A stretch of 64,000 bases of DNA from Amycolatopsis camponoti (lineage in GTDB: Bacteria; Actinomycetota; Actinomycetes; Mycobacteriales; Pseudonocardiaceae), in NCBI RefSeq assembly GCF_902497555.1, contig NZ_CABVGP010000001.1:3948501-4012500 (forward strand), given 5' to 3'. Position numbers and translations under genes: made by a program. The notes beneath the pieces were generated by a model. That model was not told the DNA's origin. It searched no databases and was given only the letters and a program-made list of their open reading frames with translations. This document shows, one piece after another, positions 17,570-26,251 of this stretch (position 1 is the stretch's first letter; each line of letters begins with the position of its first letter).

Positions 17570-17617
17570 GGTCGTGAGTGAGAAACAGGGTTCTAACGCT
17601 GTTTCTCACTCACGACC
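17570..17617. repeat. 48-bp dispersed palindrome, copy 1
   Basis: GGTCGTGAGTGAGAAACAG at 17570-17588 pairs perfectly with 17599-17617 across a 10-nt centre containing GTTCTAAC. An almost identical element lies at 39181-39228. It sits between convergent genes and could act as a bidirectional terminator, although a T-tract is lacking. Confidence 0.9.
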
Positions 17618-18829
17618 AGCCGCGGCTGACCTAGCTCCGGGGAGTGACTTCACGGCGGCGAGCAGCGCGTCGACGTCCGCTTCCGTCGTGTACGGCGCGA
17701 TGCCCGCCCGTACCGCGCCCGTGTCGCCGAGGCCGAGGTGCCGCGAGCACTCGATCGCGTAGAAGCTCCCCGCCGGCGCGTTCACGCCCTGAGTCCCGAG
17801 GTGCTCGTACACCGCCTGCGACGCGACCCCGTCGACCGCGAACAGCGCCGTCGGCGTCCGGTGGCGCGAAGGGTCCCCGTACCGGGTCACGCCCGGGATC
17901 GCCGCCAACCCCGCGTCGAGCCGGGCGAGCAGGGTGTCTTCGTGGTCCGAAAGCGCCGTCAGCGAAGTGACCAGTCGCGAGCGGCGCGAGCCGGAGCCGG
18001 GCACGAGACCGGCGAGGAAGTCGATCGCCGCCGTCGTCCCGGCCAGGAGCTCGTACGGCAACGTCCCCAGCTCGAACCGCTCCGGGACGGCGTCGGTCGA
18101 CGGCAGCAGCTTGTCCGGGTGCAGCGTCTCCAGCAACGACGGCGCCGCCACGACCAGCCCGAGGTGCGGCCCGAGGAATTTGTACGGCGAGCAGGCGTAG
18201 AAGTCGGCCCCGAGCGCCGTGACGTCGACCGGTGCGTGCGGCGTCAGGTGGACGCCGTCGACGTACAGCAGCGCGCCCGCCTCGTGCACCGCGGCCGCGA
18301 TCGCCGGGATGTCCGGCCGGGTGCCGAGCAGGTTCGACGCCGCCGTCACCGCCACCAGCCGCGTCCGCGAAGACAGCAGCCCGGCGACCGCCGACGTCGC
18401 CAGGAGCCCGGTCGCCGGGTCGAAGTCCGCCCAGCGCACGGTCGCGCCGGCGGCCTCGGCGGCCTGGACCCACGGCCGGATGTTCGCGTCGTGGTCGAGG
18501 CGGGTGACGACGACCTCGTCGCCCGGGCCCCAGTTCTTCGCGAGCGCGCGGGAGAAGTCGTACGTCAGCTGCGTCATGCTGCGCCCGAACACCACCCCGG
18601 CCGGGTCCGCCGCGAGCAGGTCGGCGACGGCCTGGCGTGCCTCGGCGACCACGGCGCTCGCCCGGCGCTCGGCGGCCGTGACGACGCCGCGGTTGGAAAT
18701 CCCGGAGCACAGCGTCCCCGCCACCGCCTCTCCGACGACATCGGGGACCTGCGAGCCACCCGGTCCGTCGAAGTGTGCGGCGGCGAGGGCGGGGAAGTGC
18801 TTGCGGATCGTCTGCACGTCGTAGCTCAT
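17606..18829 (-). CDS. Cysteine desulfurase-like PLP enzyme (aminotransferase class V)
   Basis: 407 residues from ATG 18829 (MSYDVQTIRKHFPAL). AHFDGPGGSQVPD, EARQAVADLLAADPAGVVFGRSMTQLTYDFSRAL, DHDANIRPW and LYVDGVHLTPH outline the fold-type I PLP enzyme. The Schiff-base lysine is K217 in ACSPYKFLGPH. The first line matches the cysteine desulfurase-like subgroup rather than housekeeping IscS/SufS, and no suf/isc genes are adjacent, so the substrate is uncertain. Its 3' end overlaps one arm of the 48-bp palindrome, which supplies the last codons; the C-terminus may have been altered by that insertion. Confidence 0.87.
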   Translation of the reverse strand: MSYDVQTIRKHFPALAAAHFDGPGGSQVPDVVGEAVAGTLCSGISNRGVVTAAERRASAVVAEARQAVADLLAADPAGVVFGRSMTQLTYDFSRALAKNWGPGDEVVVTRLDHDANIRPWVQAAEAAGATVRWADFDPATGLLATSAVAGLLSSRTRLVAVTAASNLLGTRPDIPAIAAAVHEAGALLYVDGVHLTPHAPVDVTALGADFYACSPYKFLGPHLGLVVAAPSLLETLHPDKLLPSTDAVPERFELGTLPYELLAGTTAAIDFLAGLVPGSGSRRSRLVTSLTALSDHEDTLLARLDAGLAAIPGVTRYGDPSRHRTPTALFAVDGVASQAVYEHLGTQGVNAPAGSFYAIECSRHLGLGDTGAVRAGIAPYTTEADVDALLAAVKSLPGARSAAAGRE

Positions 18830-18849
18830 GGCGTCAGCGTGCCAGGAAG

Positions 18850-19977
18850 TCAGGATCTCCGGAGGGGCGTGGCCGCGGTGACGGGCAGCTGGGGTGGGGC
18901 GGCCACCGGCAGCCGGACCGGTGCCGGGGGCCGCAGGTACCGGCGCAGCCGCTGCGTCGGCTTCTCGACGTAGTCCCAGGACAGCCGGCCGACGACGTAG
19001 GAGGCCGGCACGGCCAGCAGGATCAGCAGCCACACCTGCCGCACGCCGGCGAGGATGAGCAGCTGCTGGATCGGGAAGCCCCAGATGTAGGTGCCGTAGC
19101 TCCCGTAGACGTGCGGCCCGCCGGCCTCGAGCTTCCTCGGCCAGTGCATCGCGAGCGTGATCGCGCCGTAGGAAGCGCTGACCGCCAGCAGGTACCGGCT
19201 GGCCGGCGTCTGGCTGAGCGCCAGGTAGGCGGCGAACAGCACCACCGCCACCCACGGTCGCAGCGGGATCTTGTCCCGGAAGCCGTGCAGCACCATCCCG
19301 AGCGCGAACGGCACCAGGAACGACACGGTCGACCCGATCGGGACGAACAGCAGCGAACCGCCCGCGCCGTGATACTCGAACGTCGCGCGCAGCACGGTGT
19401 CGGCGTAGACCAGGCCGCCGAGGACGACGACCAATACCCAGCGAGTCGCGCCGGCCAGCACGACCAGGCCGGCGACGAGCACCAGGCCGTAGCCCAGCAG
19501 CTCCATCGGCAGCGTCCAGATAGCGCCGTTCACCGACCACGGGTACGGGTTGTCCGTGAACACCCCGGGCAGCACGTGCTGCAGGTAGAACAGCACGGTC
19601 GTGCCGACCAGGTAGCGCCACGTCTGCAGGTTCGTCCAGTAGTCGGACGCGGTCGTCACGAGCGGCCCGATGACGAACACGGTCACCAGCACCACGACCA
19701 GGAGCGGGGGCATGATCCGCAGCAGGCGCCGCGCGGAGAACCGCCACCACGACGGGTCGCGCGCCCAGCTGTCCTGGATCTGGTAGCCGCTCATCGCGAA
19801 GAACGCCATCAGCGCGATGTAGCCCGGCGACATGTGCCAGGACGCCGGGAAGATCGTCAGCCGCTGCGGGTGCAGCAGGGGCATGCTGTGATCGACGATG
19901 ACGGTGATCGCGCCGATCATCCTCAGCCACGCGAAGCCGGTGTTGGGGTTGGCGTGAACTTTTGACGAGATCGGCAC
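18850..19977 (-). CDS. Membrane acyltransferase family 3 (OafA/YrhL-like)
   Basis: 375 residues from GTG 19977. GFAWLRMIGAITVIVDHSMPL provides the first helix with the catalytic His typical of acyltransferase 3. FFAMSGYQIQDSW and WWRFSARRLLRIMPPLL carry the second conserved block. About ten hydrophobic helices follow, and the tail is Pro-rich and cytoplasmic. Members O-acylate sugars, peptidoglycan or exported metabolites. It ends 20 bp upstream of the PLP gene start on the same strand, so the two are likely co-transcribed. The acceptor is unknown. Confidence 0.86.
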   Translation of the reverse strand: MPISSKVHANPNTGFAWLRMIGAITVIVDHSMPLLHPQRLTIFPASWHMSPGYIALMAFFAMSGYQIQDSWARDPSWWRFSARRLLRIMPPLLVVVLVTVFVIGPLVTTASDYWTNLQTWRYLVGTTVLFYLQHVLPGVFTDNPYPWSVNGAIWTLPMELLGYGLVLVAGLVVLAGATRWVLVVVLGGLVYADTVLRATFEYHGAGGSLLFVPIGSTVSFLVPFALGMVLHGFRDKIPLRPWVAVVLFAAYLALSQTPASRYLLAVSASYGAITLAMHWPRKLEAGGPHVYGSYGTYIWGFPIQQLLILAGVRQVWLLILLAVPASYVVGRLSWDYVEKPTQRLRRYLRPPAPVRLPVAAPPQLPVTAATPLRRS

Positions 19978-20058
19978 GGATCGGGATGTTAGCCCATCCG
20001 GCTTCCGCGCCTGGCCCGAACGGCGGAAATGCGCCGGGGCTTTCGGTCGAGCCGGCGG

Positions 20059-20286
20059 TCAGCGCCCGCGGTTGCGGGCGTGGTCGCGAGCCTGACGCTC
20101 GTTGCCGTGCTTGTAGTTGCCCGTCGCGCGGGCCATCAGCAGCTGCTGGTCGTCCCCGCGGTCCGCGGCGGCCAGGAAGCGGGCGGCGGCGGACCCGCGC
20201 AGCGTCCCGGCGGGACGGCCGTGGTGGGTGATCGTCACGGTGCCGTGTTCGTCGATGCGGTAGCTGAAGCCGGTCGGTGTCCCCAT
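20059..20286 (-). CDS. Small conserved-type basic protein (75 aa), function unknown
   Basis: MGTPTGFSYRIDEHGTVTITHHGRPAGTLRG looks like a short beta-sheet unit. The rest (AAARFLAAADRGDDQQLLMARATGNYKHGNERQARDHARNR) is a helical, positively charged tail. Composition and codon use match real genes, and the spacing to the divergent GT87 gene leaves room for promoters. I recognise no domain with a known role; nucleic-acid binding would suit the charge but is a guess. Confidence 0.55.
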   Translation of the reverse strand: MGTPTGFSYRIDEHGTVTITHHGRPAGTLRGSAAARFLAAADRGDDQQLLMARATGNYKHGNERQARDHARNRGR

Positions 20287-20381
20287 CCGCCCAGGCTGGC
20301 ACGGCGGGCAAGCGGTTTTCCGGGTGCGGTCCGGGGGTTTCCCGGATGGCGTCCCCCCGCGGACCCGACAGAATGCGAGGG

Positions 20382-21623
20382 ATGATCAGAGGGGTGCGGG
20401 CCAGGCTGGGGAACGCGTACGTGCTGCTGGGTGCCCAGGCGCTCGTGCTGGTGGCGCTGCTCGTGTCGTACAACGACGGCCGGTGGCGGTTCCCCGCGTA
20501 CCGCGTCGACCTGGACGTCTACCGCCTGGGCTCGGCGGCCCTGCTGCGCGGCGACGCGCTGTACGGCACGCTGCCGCGCACCGGCGACGGCCAGTTCCTG
20601 CTGTTCACCTACCCGCCGTTCGCGGCGATCGTGCTGGCCCCGCTCGCGGTGCTGCCGTACTGGGCGGCGTGCCTGGTGGTCACCGTCGGCACCCTCGGGC
20701 TGCTCGCGCTGGTGCTGGTCACGGTGCTGCGCGCGCTGGGCGCGCGCAGCGACTGGCGCCGGGTCGGGGCGCTGCTGCTGGCCGCGGAGGTGCTCGAACC
20801 GGTCCTGCGCACGGTGTACGCGGGGCAGCTCGACCTGCTGCTGCTGGCTCTCGTGGTGCTCGACGTCCTGGTCGACACCCCGCGGTGGCCGCGCGGCCTG
20901 CTGATCGGTCTCGCCGCCGCGATCAAGCTGACCCCGGCGATCTTCCTGCTGTACCTCCTGCTCCGCCGCGACACGCGGGCGGCCGTCACCGGCGTCGTCA
21001 CGTTCCTGGCCGCGACGGGGCTGGGCTTCCTGCTCGCCGGGACGGACTCGGTGCGGTACTGGACGAGCGCGCTCTGGGACACCGGCCGCGTCGGCGAGCC
21101 GACCTACGCCGGCGACCAGTCGCTGCTGGGGCTGCTCGCCCGGGCCGGGGTGCCGGCGGAGGCGCGGACGGCGTGGTGGCTGCCGCTGGTCGCGGTCGTG
21201 CTCGTGCTGACCGCGCTGGGCGTGCGGCGCGCGCTGGCCGCGGGGGAGACGGTCGTCGCGCTCGGCCTGAACGCCGTCGGCGGACTGCTCGTGTCGCCGA
21301 TTTCGTGGACGCACCATTGGGTCTGGGCCGTGGTCGTGCTGCTCGGCTGGGCCGGGCTGGCCCGCCGCACCCGGCGGCGCGCGTTCGCCGCCGTCGCCGG
21401 GGCGGGCGCCGTGCTGTTCGTCTCCGGTCCGCAGTGGTGGTGGCCGCGCGGTGGTGAGGTGGAGCGCGACTGGAACTTCGCGCAGCAGCTGACCGGCAAC
21501 GGCTATGTCCTTTTCGGACTCGCGATGCTGGTCACGGCGGTGCTCGTGCGGTTCCCCCGGTCGGCGGACGACCTCAGCGGCGCCGTGCCGGCCGCCGCCA
21601 CAGCCAGCCCGCTCCCAGGATGA
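20382..21623 (+). CDS. GT87-type polyprenyl-phosphate-mannose mannosyltransferase-like membrane protein
   Basis: About 413 residues. The start is uncertain: ATG 20373, ATG 20382 and GTG 20394 are all in frame, with purine-rich sequence close to the last two. The motif RVDLDVYRLGSAALLRG with YGTLPRTGDGQFLLFTYPPFAAI is characteristic of GT87 alpha-mannosyltransferases (PimE and Rv2181 type), whose Asp in the first loop is catalytic. Ten or so helices follow, with YAGDQSLLGLL and a WTHHWVW segment. Members elongate PIM/lipoarabinomannan-type glycolipids using polyprenyl-P-mannose. The end overlaps the convergent DUF4383 gene by 50 bp. Confidence 0.86.
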   Translation: MIRGVRARLGNAYVLLGAQALVLVALLVSYNDGRWRFPAYRVDLDVYRLGSAALLRGDALYGTLPRTGDGQFLLFTYPPFAAIVLAPLAVLPYWAACLVVTVGTLGLLALVLVTVLRALGARSDWRRVGALLLAAEVLEPVLRTVYAGQLDLLLLALVVLDVLVDTPRWPRGLLIGLAAAIKLTPAIFLLYLLLRRDTRAAVTGVVTFLAATGLGFLLAGTDSVRYWTSALWDTGRVGEPTYAGDQSLLGLLARAGVPAEARTAWWLPLVAVVLVLTALGVRRALAAGETVVALGLNAVGGLLVSPISWTHHWVWAVVVLLGWAGLARRTRRRAFAAVAGAGAVLFVSGPQWWWPRGGEVERDWNFAQQLTGNGYVLFGLAMLVTAVLVRFPRSADDLSGAVPAAATASPLPG

Positions 21624-22011
21624 GCATCGCCGTGCCGAACGCCAGGTCCAGGCAGATCCCCGCGGTGTTCAGCGGCAGCGTGTCCGTGACCGCGCGAGGC
21701 AAGGGCAGCAGCCCGGCGAGGCCGATCACGGCGTAGCAAGCCCCGCCGATGACCAGGAACCGGGCGGCCGCGCGCGACGAACGCGTGCAGAACACCGCGG
21801 CGGCGCCGGTCAGCAGGTGCACCAGCGTCCACGCGCCCGACACCGCGAAAACCCCGAACAGGGCCCGCGAGGCCCCTTCGCCGACCGAGACCCCCGGCAT
21901 CAGCTCGAGCGCGCCCAGGATCAGGAACAGCAGGCCGATCAGCATGCCCATGCCCTGGACGGGCTCGGGGCCCCGCTTCGGCGCGCGGGTCTCGGGGTCG
22001 GTGGCTGTCAT
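21574..22011 (-). CDS. DUF4383-like small membrane protein
   Basis: 145 residues from ATG 22011 with GGGAAG upstream. After a polar 20-residue N-terminus there are four predicted helices: MGMLIGLLFLILGALELMPG; ALFGVFAVSGAWTLVHLLTGAAAVF; FLVIGGACYAVIGLAGLLPLP; ICLDLAFGTAMLILGAGWLW. The HLLTGAA and GGACYAVIG segments fit the DUF4383 family of actinobacteria and cyanobacteria, whose role is unknown. It faces the SRPBCC gene divergently. Confidence 0.78.
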   Translation of the reverse strand: MTATDPETRAPKRGPEPVQGMGMLIGLLFLILGALELMPGVSVGEGASRALFGVFAVSGAWTLVHLLTGAAAVFCTRSSRAAARFLVIGGACYAVIGLAGLLPLPRAVTDTLPLNTAGICLDLAFGTAMLILGAGWLWRRPARRR

Positions 22012-22093
22012 GCTTCCCGGATTCCCCGCGCGCGTCCTTTTAATGCACCGTTTCCGGGGTAACCGGGAGGAAATCGGACCGAGGAGCCAGACG

Positions 22094-22555
22094 ATGACCG
22101 AGTACCGCCACAGCGCGACCGCCGACATCCCCGCCGACGAGCTGTTCGCGTTTCTGAGCCACCCCGAGAACCTGCCGCGGTACTTCCCGCAGATGAAGGT
22201 CGCCGAGCCGAAGGGCGGCGACAGCGTGCACGTCGAGGCCGAGGTCCACGGCAAGCGCGTCGCCGGCGAGGCGTGGCTGCACACCGACACGGCGAACCGC
22301 TCGCTCTCCTGGGGTGCGGAGGGCCCCGACGACTACCACGGCGAACTCCGGATCGCCGAGGACGGCCCCGCGTCGTCGGAGATCACCGTGACGCTGCACA
22401 GCGTCCGCGAGGCCGGGAGCGGCGAGGTCCAGCAGGGCCTCGAGCAGACGGTGGCCGCGATGACGCACGCGGCGAGCGCCGACGCCGACGTCGAAGCGGC
22501 CGAAGGCGAGGGCGGCTGGACGTCCTACGACGCCAGCAAGGACTCGTCGAGCTGA
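22094..22555 (+). CDS. SRPBCC family protein
   Basis: 153 residues from ATG 22094 with GAGGAG seven bases upstream. TEYRHSATADIPADELFAFLSHPENLPRYFPQMKVAEP is the start of a START-like cavity. VHVEAEVHGKRVAGEAWL and RSLSWGAEGPDDYHGELRI give the beta sheet, and the C-terminus is an acidic tail. Ligand unknown. Its stop overlaps the end of the opposite FAD-monooxygenase gene by 31 bp. Confidence 0.8.
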   Translation: MTEYRHSATADIPADELFAFLSHPENLPRYFPQMKVAEPKGGDSVHVEAEVHGKRVAGEAWLHTDTANRSLSWGAEGPDDYHGELRIAEDGPASSEITVTLHSVREAGSGEVQQGLEQTVAAMTHAASADADVEAAEGEGGWTSYDASKDSSS

Positions 22556-23721
22556 GGCGGGAACGGCCCGTAGGCGTTGGTGCGCGCGCCGCGGGTGCGG
22601 AGCGCGGGGACGGCGAACAGGAGCCTGAGCAGGGCGGGTGGTGCGGCGCCGCGACCGCGGGCCCGCGCGGCGGCGGCCCGCTTCTCGACCCGCACCTGGT
22701 CGGCCTGGACGCGCTCGATCGCGCGGATCCGGTCGGCCTGGACGCCCGCGAGGACCTCGGGGCCTGCGTCGCCGCCGCGCAGCGCGGGGATCAGGCGGTT
22801 CGCCGCGGCGACGGCGTCCTGGACCGCCATGAGGATCCCGTTGCCGCCGACGGGGGAGATGACGTGCGCCGCGTCGCCGAGCAGCAGCAGGCCCGGGCGG
22901 TGCCAGCGCTCGACGCGGGAGATGTCCACCGAAAGCAAGGTCGTCTCGGCGAAGCCGGTGAGCAGGTGGGCGCGGTCGGCCAGCCACGGCACGCGTGCGC
23001 GGAGGAACGCCCGGATCGGCTCGACGCCGCGTTCGCGCAGCGCCGGGTACGCGCCCTTTTCGATGCTGTAGCCCACCTGCCAGTCGCGGACGCCGCCGAG
23101 GACGCCGACGTAGGCGTCGCGCCCGAAGTAAAGGTCGAGGTCGGCGTCGGGCGGGTCGCCGGGCGAGCGCGGGAGCCGGAACCAGAGCACGTCGGTGGTG
23201 GCGCCGAGCGGCTTCGCGTCGAGGCCCGCGAGGCGCCGCACAGTGGAGAAGCGCCCGTCCGCGCCGACGACCAGCGACGTCGTCAGCTCGCCGCCGCGGT
23301 ACCGGACGCCGGTCACCTTGCCGCCGCCTTCGAGCAGGCCGGTGACCTTGGCGTTCGTCCGGAGCGTGAACGACGGCAGCGCGGCCGCCCGCGCGGCGAG
23401 GAAGTCGAGGAACCGCACCTGCGGCATCAGCGCGACGTACCCGAACGGCGTGTCGAGCCGGTCGTAGTCGGCGCAGCTGTAGACGCCGGACGGCGTGTGG
23501 AAGCGGAACGACCGCGCCTTGAAGTGGTCGAGCTCCAGCAGGTCCTGGGCGAGGCCGAGCCGGTCGAGCAGTTCGAGGGTGTAGGGGTGCAGCGAGTCGC
23601 CGCGGAAGTCGCGGTCGAAGTCGGAGCGCGCTTCGAGGACCGTGACTTCGATCCCGGCGCGGGCCAGGAGGTAGCCGAGCAGCAGCCCGCCGGGGCCGCC
23701 GCCCGCGACGGCGACGCTCAC
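22525..23721 (-). CDS. FAD-dependent aromatic-ring-type monooxygenase (PHBH fold)
   Basis: 398 residues from GTG 23721, which overlaps the upstream stop in GTGA. SVAVAGGGPGGLLLGYLLARAG is the N-terminal FAD dinucleotide fold. VVGADGRFSTVRRLAGL is the DG motif, and LLLLGDAAHVISPVGGNGILMAVQDA the GD motif contacting FAD ribose. These three define class A flavoprotein hydroxylases. The substrate is not evident. Coupling to the deazaflavin-type protein and proximity to a MarR regulator suggest detoxification or catabolism of an aromatic or quinone. Confidence 0.9.
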   Translation of the reverse strand: MSVAVAGGGPGGLLLGYLLARAGIEVTVLEARSDFDRDFRGDSLHPYTLELLDRLGLAQDLLELDHFKARSFRFHTPSGVYSCADYDRLDTPFGYVALMPQVRFLDFLAARAAALPSFTLRTNAKVTGLLEGGGKVTGVRYRGGELTTSLVVGADGRFSTVRRLAGLDAKPLGATTDVLWFRLPRSPGDPPDADLDLYFGRDAYVGVLGGVRDWQVGYSIEKGAYPALRERGVEPIRAFLRARVPWLADRAHLLTGFAETTLLSVDISRVERWHRPGLLLLGDAAHVISPVGGNGILMAVQDAVAAANRLIPALRGGDAGPEVLAGVQADRIRAIERVQADQVRVEKRAAAARARGRGAAPPALLRLLFAVPALRTRGARTNAYGPFPPQLDESLLAS

Positions 23722-24161
23722 GCCGTCTCCAATCGGAAAACCGCCATCTCGGGCACGTGTTCGAGGATCTGGGCCGGGGTCGCGTCCTGCGGGACCGGGA
23801 ACGCCCGGACGGCCCACGGCACCGACATGGCGGCGAGGTACGTCGCGACCACTCCGGCGGCCTCGTCGCCGTCGACGGTCTCGGCGCGGCAGTCCTGCCG
23901 TTCGCCGGCCGCGAGCAGCGCGCACTCCGGCGCGTCCAGGAGGTTCGCGACCCAGTCGCGGTCGCGCACGGGCGAGACGAGGTAGTGCCCGCCGTCCCGC
24001 GCGACGACGGCCAGCGGCACCCGTCGCGGCTCGCCGGTGCTGCGGCCGCGGGTCTCGACGACGCGCAGCGCGTACCCACCTTCGGGCGGCGCCTCGCCGG
24101 GGGTGTCGATCAGCTTGGCGGTCATTTCGGCGTTCATCGCTCGCACGTCCACCCGGTTCAC
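23718..24161 (-). CDS. Deazaflavin (F420)-dependent nitroreductase/quinone reductase-like protein
   Basis: 147 residues from GTG 24161. GGYALRVVETRGRSTGEPRRVPLAVVARDGGHYLVSPVRD is the split-barrel signature of the Ddn/DUF385 family, which reduces quinones or nitro-compounds with F420H2. TRGRSTGEPR corresponds to the T-GR-SG phosphate/cofactor region. GTG lies seven bases after a TAGTTT -10 element (24174-24169), so the mRNA is probably leaderless. It is the first gene of a two-gene operon with the FAD monooxygenase, divergent from marR and under the same operator. Confidence 0.85.
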   Translation of the reverse strand: MNRVDVRAMNAEMTAKLIDTPGEAPPEGGYALRVVETRGRSTGEPRRVPLAVVARDGGHYLVSPVRDRDWVANLLDAPECALLAAGERQDCRAETVDGDEAAGVVATYLAAMSVPWAVRAFPVPQDATPAQILEHVPEMAVFRLETA

Positions 24162-24206
24162 GGTAGCAAAACTAGCTAGTTTGTCTAGCTAACCTAGAAT
24201 GGGCGG
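24162..24206. promoter_or_regulatory. Divergent leaderless promoters with MarR operator
   Basis: ACTAGCTAGT (24171-24180) is a perfect palindrome, followed by TTGTCTAGCTAACC (24181-24194); both share the core TAGCTA. TAGAAT (24195-24200) is a -10 for the marR gene, whose GTG is at 24207. TAGTTT on the minus strand (24174-24169) is a -10 for the gene starting at 24161. Both start codons lie where transcription should begin. The operator covers both promoters, as expected for MarR autoregulation. Confidence 0.7.
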
Positions 24207-24662
24207 GTGGAAGACAGCGTCGCGTTCCGGGTGAACCTCGCCCTCCGGGATCTGCTGGCGCTCGCCCACGACGTCCAGCTGGCCCTGGCCCGGCGCCTGA
24301 GCCTCGGCGCGACCGACGTGCAGGCCCTGCAGCACCTGGCCGCGGGCACACCGATGGGCACGGTCGACCTGGCGCACGCGCTCAAGATCCGCTCCGCGTC
24401 GGCGACGGTCCTGGTCGACCGCCTGGAGGCCGCCGGCCACGTCCGCCGCGACCGCCACCCCAGCGACGGCCGCCGGGTCACGCTGGTCATCGCGGACGCG
24501 GCCCGCACCGAGGTCCGCGCGGCGCTCGCCCCCTTGGTCGACGCGGTGACCCGGCTGACGGCGGAGCTGGAGCCGGGACAGGCCGAAGTGGTGGCGAAGT
24601 TTCTCGGGGACACCACGGAAGTGGTGCGCGCGTACGCTGCGGAGCCGCCCGAATCGGGTTAG
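24207..24662 (+). CDS. MarR-family regulator
   Basis: 151 residues from GTG 24207, probably translated from a leaderless mRNA. VQALQHLAAGTPMGTVDLAHALKIRSASATVLVDRLEAAGHVRRDRHPSDGRRVTLVI is a complete MarR winged helix with the wing D-x-R-DGR. Terminal helices form the dimer interface. The neighbouring palindromes are its likely operator, and a related box upstream of the DICT gene (26180) suggests a wider regulon. It is followed by the photolyase gene after 10 bp, so the two should be co-transcribed. Confidence 0.92.
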   Translation: MEDSVAFRVNLALRDLLALAHDVQLALARRLSLGATDVQALQHLAAGTPMGTVDLAHALKIRSASATVLVDRLEAAGHVRRDRHPSDGRRVTLVIADAARTEVRAALAPLVDAVTRLTAELEPGQAEVVAKFLGDTTEVVRAYAAEPPESG

Positions 24663-24672
24663 CGTTCCGGCC

Positions 24673-26169
24673 ATGCGAGACGAGCCCGCGCTCTGGCTGT
24701 TCGCCGACCAGCTCGGGCCGCACTTCCACCGCACCCCCGAGCACCGCGACCGCGACGTGCTGCTGATCCGCTCGGCCGCGGCCTTCGCCGGCAAGCCGTT
24801 CCACCGGCAGAAGCTGCACCTGGTCCAGGCCGCGCTGTACCGGCTCGCCGAAGACCTCGGTGACCGCGTCACCTTGGTCGACGCCCCGGACTACCGGACC
24901 GGCCTGCGCCGCTTCGGGCGGCCGGTCGTCGTGCACGAGCCGACGTCGCACGCCGCCGATGCTTTCGTCCGGCGGCTGCGCGACGAAGGCGTCGTCACGG
25001 ACATCCTGCCGACGCCCGGCTTCGTGCTGTCCAAAGAGGACTTCAAGACCTGGGCCGACGGCCGCGCGCGGTTCGTCATGGAGGACTTCTACCGCGACCA
25101 GCGCCGGAAGTTCGGCGTGCTGCTCGAACCGGACGGCGGGCCCGCGGGCGGGCACTGGAACTACGACCACGACAACCGGCAGCCGCCGCCGAAGACCACC
25201 CGGCTCGACGTGGCCGCGCCCTGGCACCCGCGGGAAAACGAGATCGACGACCGCGTCCGCGCGGAGCTCGACGAAGCCGAGCGGGCGGGGAAGATCCACC
25301 CGGTCGGCGTCGACGGCCCGCGCCGGTTCGCCGTCGGTCACGACGAAGCGAGTCGCGCCCTGCGCCGGTTCCTCGAGCACCGCCTGCCCGTCTTCGGCCC
25401 GAACCAGGACGCGATGCTCACCCACGACTGGGCGATGGCGCACGCGCTGCTCTCGGTGCCGCTCAACCTCGGCCTGCTCGACCCCGTCGACGTCGTGCGG
25501 CGGGCCGAGGAGCGCTACCGGGCCGGCGAGGCGCCGCTGAGCAGCGTCGAAGGGTTCGTCCGGCAGGTGCTGGGCTGGCGCGAGTGGGTGTGGCACCTGT
25601 ACTGGTACCAAGGGCCGGACTACTTGCGGCGCAACGCTTTGCGGGCGCACGGCGAGCTGCCGGACTGGTGGCGTTCCCTGGACGCGGACGCCGTCGAAGC
25701 GGCCTGCCTGCGCACCGCGCTCGCCGGGGTGCGCGACCGCGGCTACGCCCACCACATCGAGCGCCTGATGGTGCTCGGCAACCACGCGCTGCAGCGCGGG
25801 TACGACCCGGCCGAGCTGAACCGCTGGTTCGCCACCGCCTTCGTGGACGGGTTCGGGTGGGTGATGCCGGCGAACGTGATCGGCATGAGCCAGTACGCCG
25901 ACGGCGGGATCGTCGGGACCAAGCCGTACGCGGCCGGCGGGGCCTACATCAACCGGATGAGTGACCATTGCCCCGGTTGTGTCTTCGACCCGAAGAAGCG
26001 GACCGGGCCGGACGCGTGCCCGTTCACCGCCGGCTATTGGGCGTTTCTCGACCGCAACGCCGGTCGGCTGCGGGACAACCACCGGATGCGGCAGCCGTTG
26101 CGGGGCCTGGAAAGGCTCGCGGACCGTGACGAGGTTGTCGCCCGTGAGGCTGACCGTCGCCACTTCTGA
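24673..26169 (+). CDS. Iron-sulfur bacterial cryptochrome/photolyase (PhrB/FeS-BCP type)
   Basis: 498 residues. The N-terminal alpha/beta domain (ALWLFADQLGPHF...DVLLIRS) belongs to the photolyase-related DUF523/FeS-BCP class. The FAD domain carries FGPNQDAMLTHDWAMAHALLSVPLNLGLL and NRWFATAFVDGFGWVMPANVIGMSQYADGG. Four Cys for a 4Fe-4S cluster are at 345, 433, 436 and 449; their spacing (88, 3, 13) is the same as in Agrobacterium PhrB, a (6-4) photolyase using DMRL as antenna. The enzyme should repair (6-4) photoproducts with blue light. It lies in an operon behind marR and ahead of a DICT sensor gene. Confidence 0.93.
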   Translation: MRDEPALWLFADQLGPHFHRTPEHRDRDVLLIRSAAAFAGKPFHRQKLHLVQAALYRLAEDLGDRVTLVDAPDYRTGLRRFGRPVVVHEPTSHAADAFVRRLRDEGVVTDILPTPGFVLSKEDFKTWADGRARFVMEDFYRDQRRKFGVLLEPDGGPAGGHWNYDHDNRQPPPKTTRLDVAAPWHPRENEIDDRVRAELDEAERAGKIHPVGVDGPRRFAVGHDEASRALRRFLEHRLPVFGPNQDAMLTHDWAMAHALLSVPLNLGLLDPVDVVRRAEERYRAGEAPLSSVEGFVRQVLGWREWVWHLYWYQGPDYLRRNALRAHGELPDWWRSLDADAVEAACLRTALAGVRDRGYAHHIERLMVLGNHALQRGYDPAELNRWFATAFVDGFGWVMPANVIGMSQYADGGIVGTKPYAAGGAYINRMSDHCPGCVFDPKKRTGPDACPFTAGYWAFLDRNAGRLRDNHRMRQPLRGLERLADRDEVVAREADRRHF

Positions 26170-26179
26170 TTTCACACCA

Positions 26180-26214
26180 TTGTGTAGCTAGCCCGACGGG
26201 CTTCGCTCTTTTAC
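26180..26214 (+). promoter_or_regulatory. Second MarR-like box and weak terminator before the DICT gene
   Basis: TTGTGTAGCTAGCC (26180-26193) matches TTGTCTAGCTAACC of the marR operator at 12 of 14 positions. It merges into a short hairpin AGCCC-GAC-GGGCT (26190-26202) followed by a T-rich run to 26212. This could end the marR-phr transcript and/or control the DICT gene. Confidence 0.45.
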
Positions 26215-26251
26215 GGTAATTGCCTCCCTTTCCCCGGCGAAGGCGATCCTC

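Noticed and set aside
15324..17609. 761-codon minus-strand frame opposite the EF-G paralogue
   Set aside because: Shadow of the GTPase gene; it also runs through the protease terminator hairpin.
18830..20473. Upstream extension of the PLP-enzyme frame to 955 codons
   Set aside because: The extension is antisense or out of frame to the acyltransferase and small-protein genes and has no homology-like features; MSYD at 18829 is the family start.
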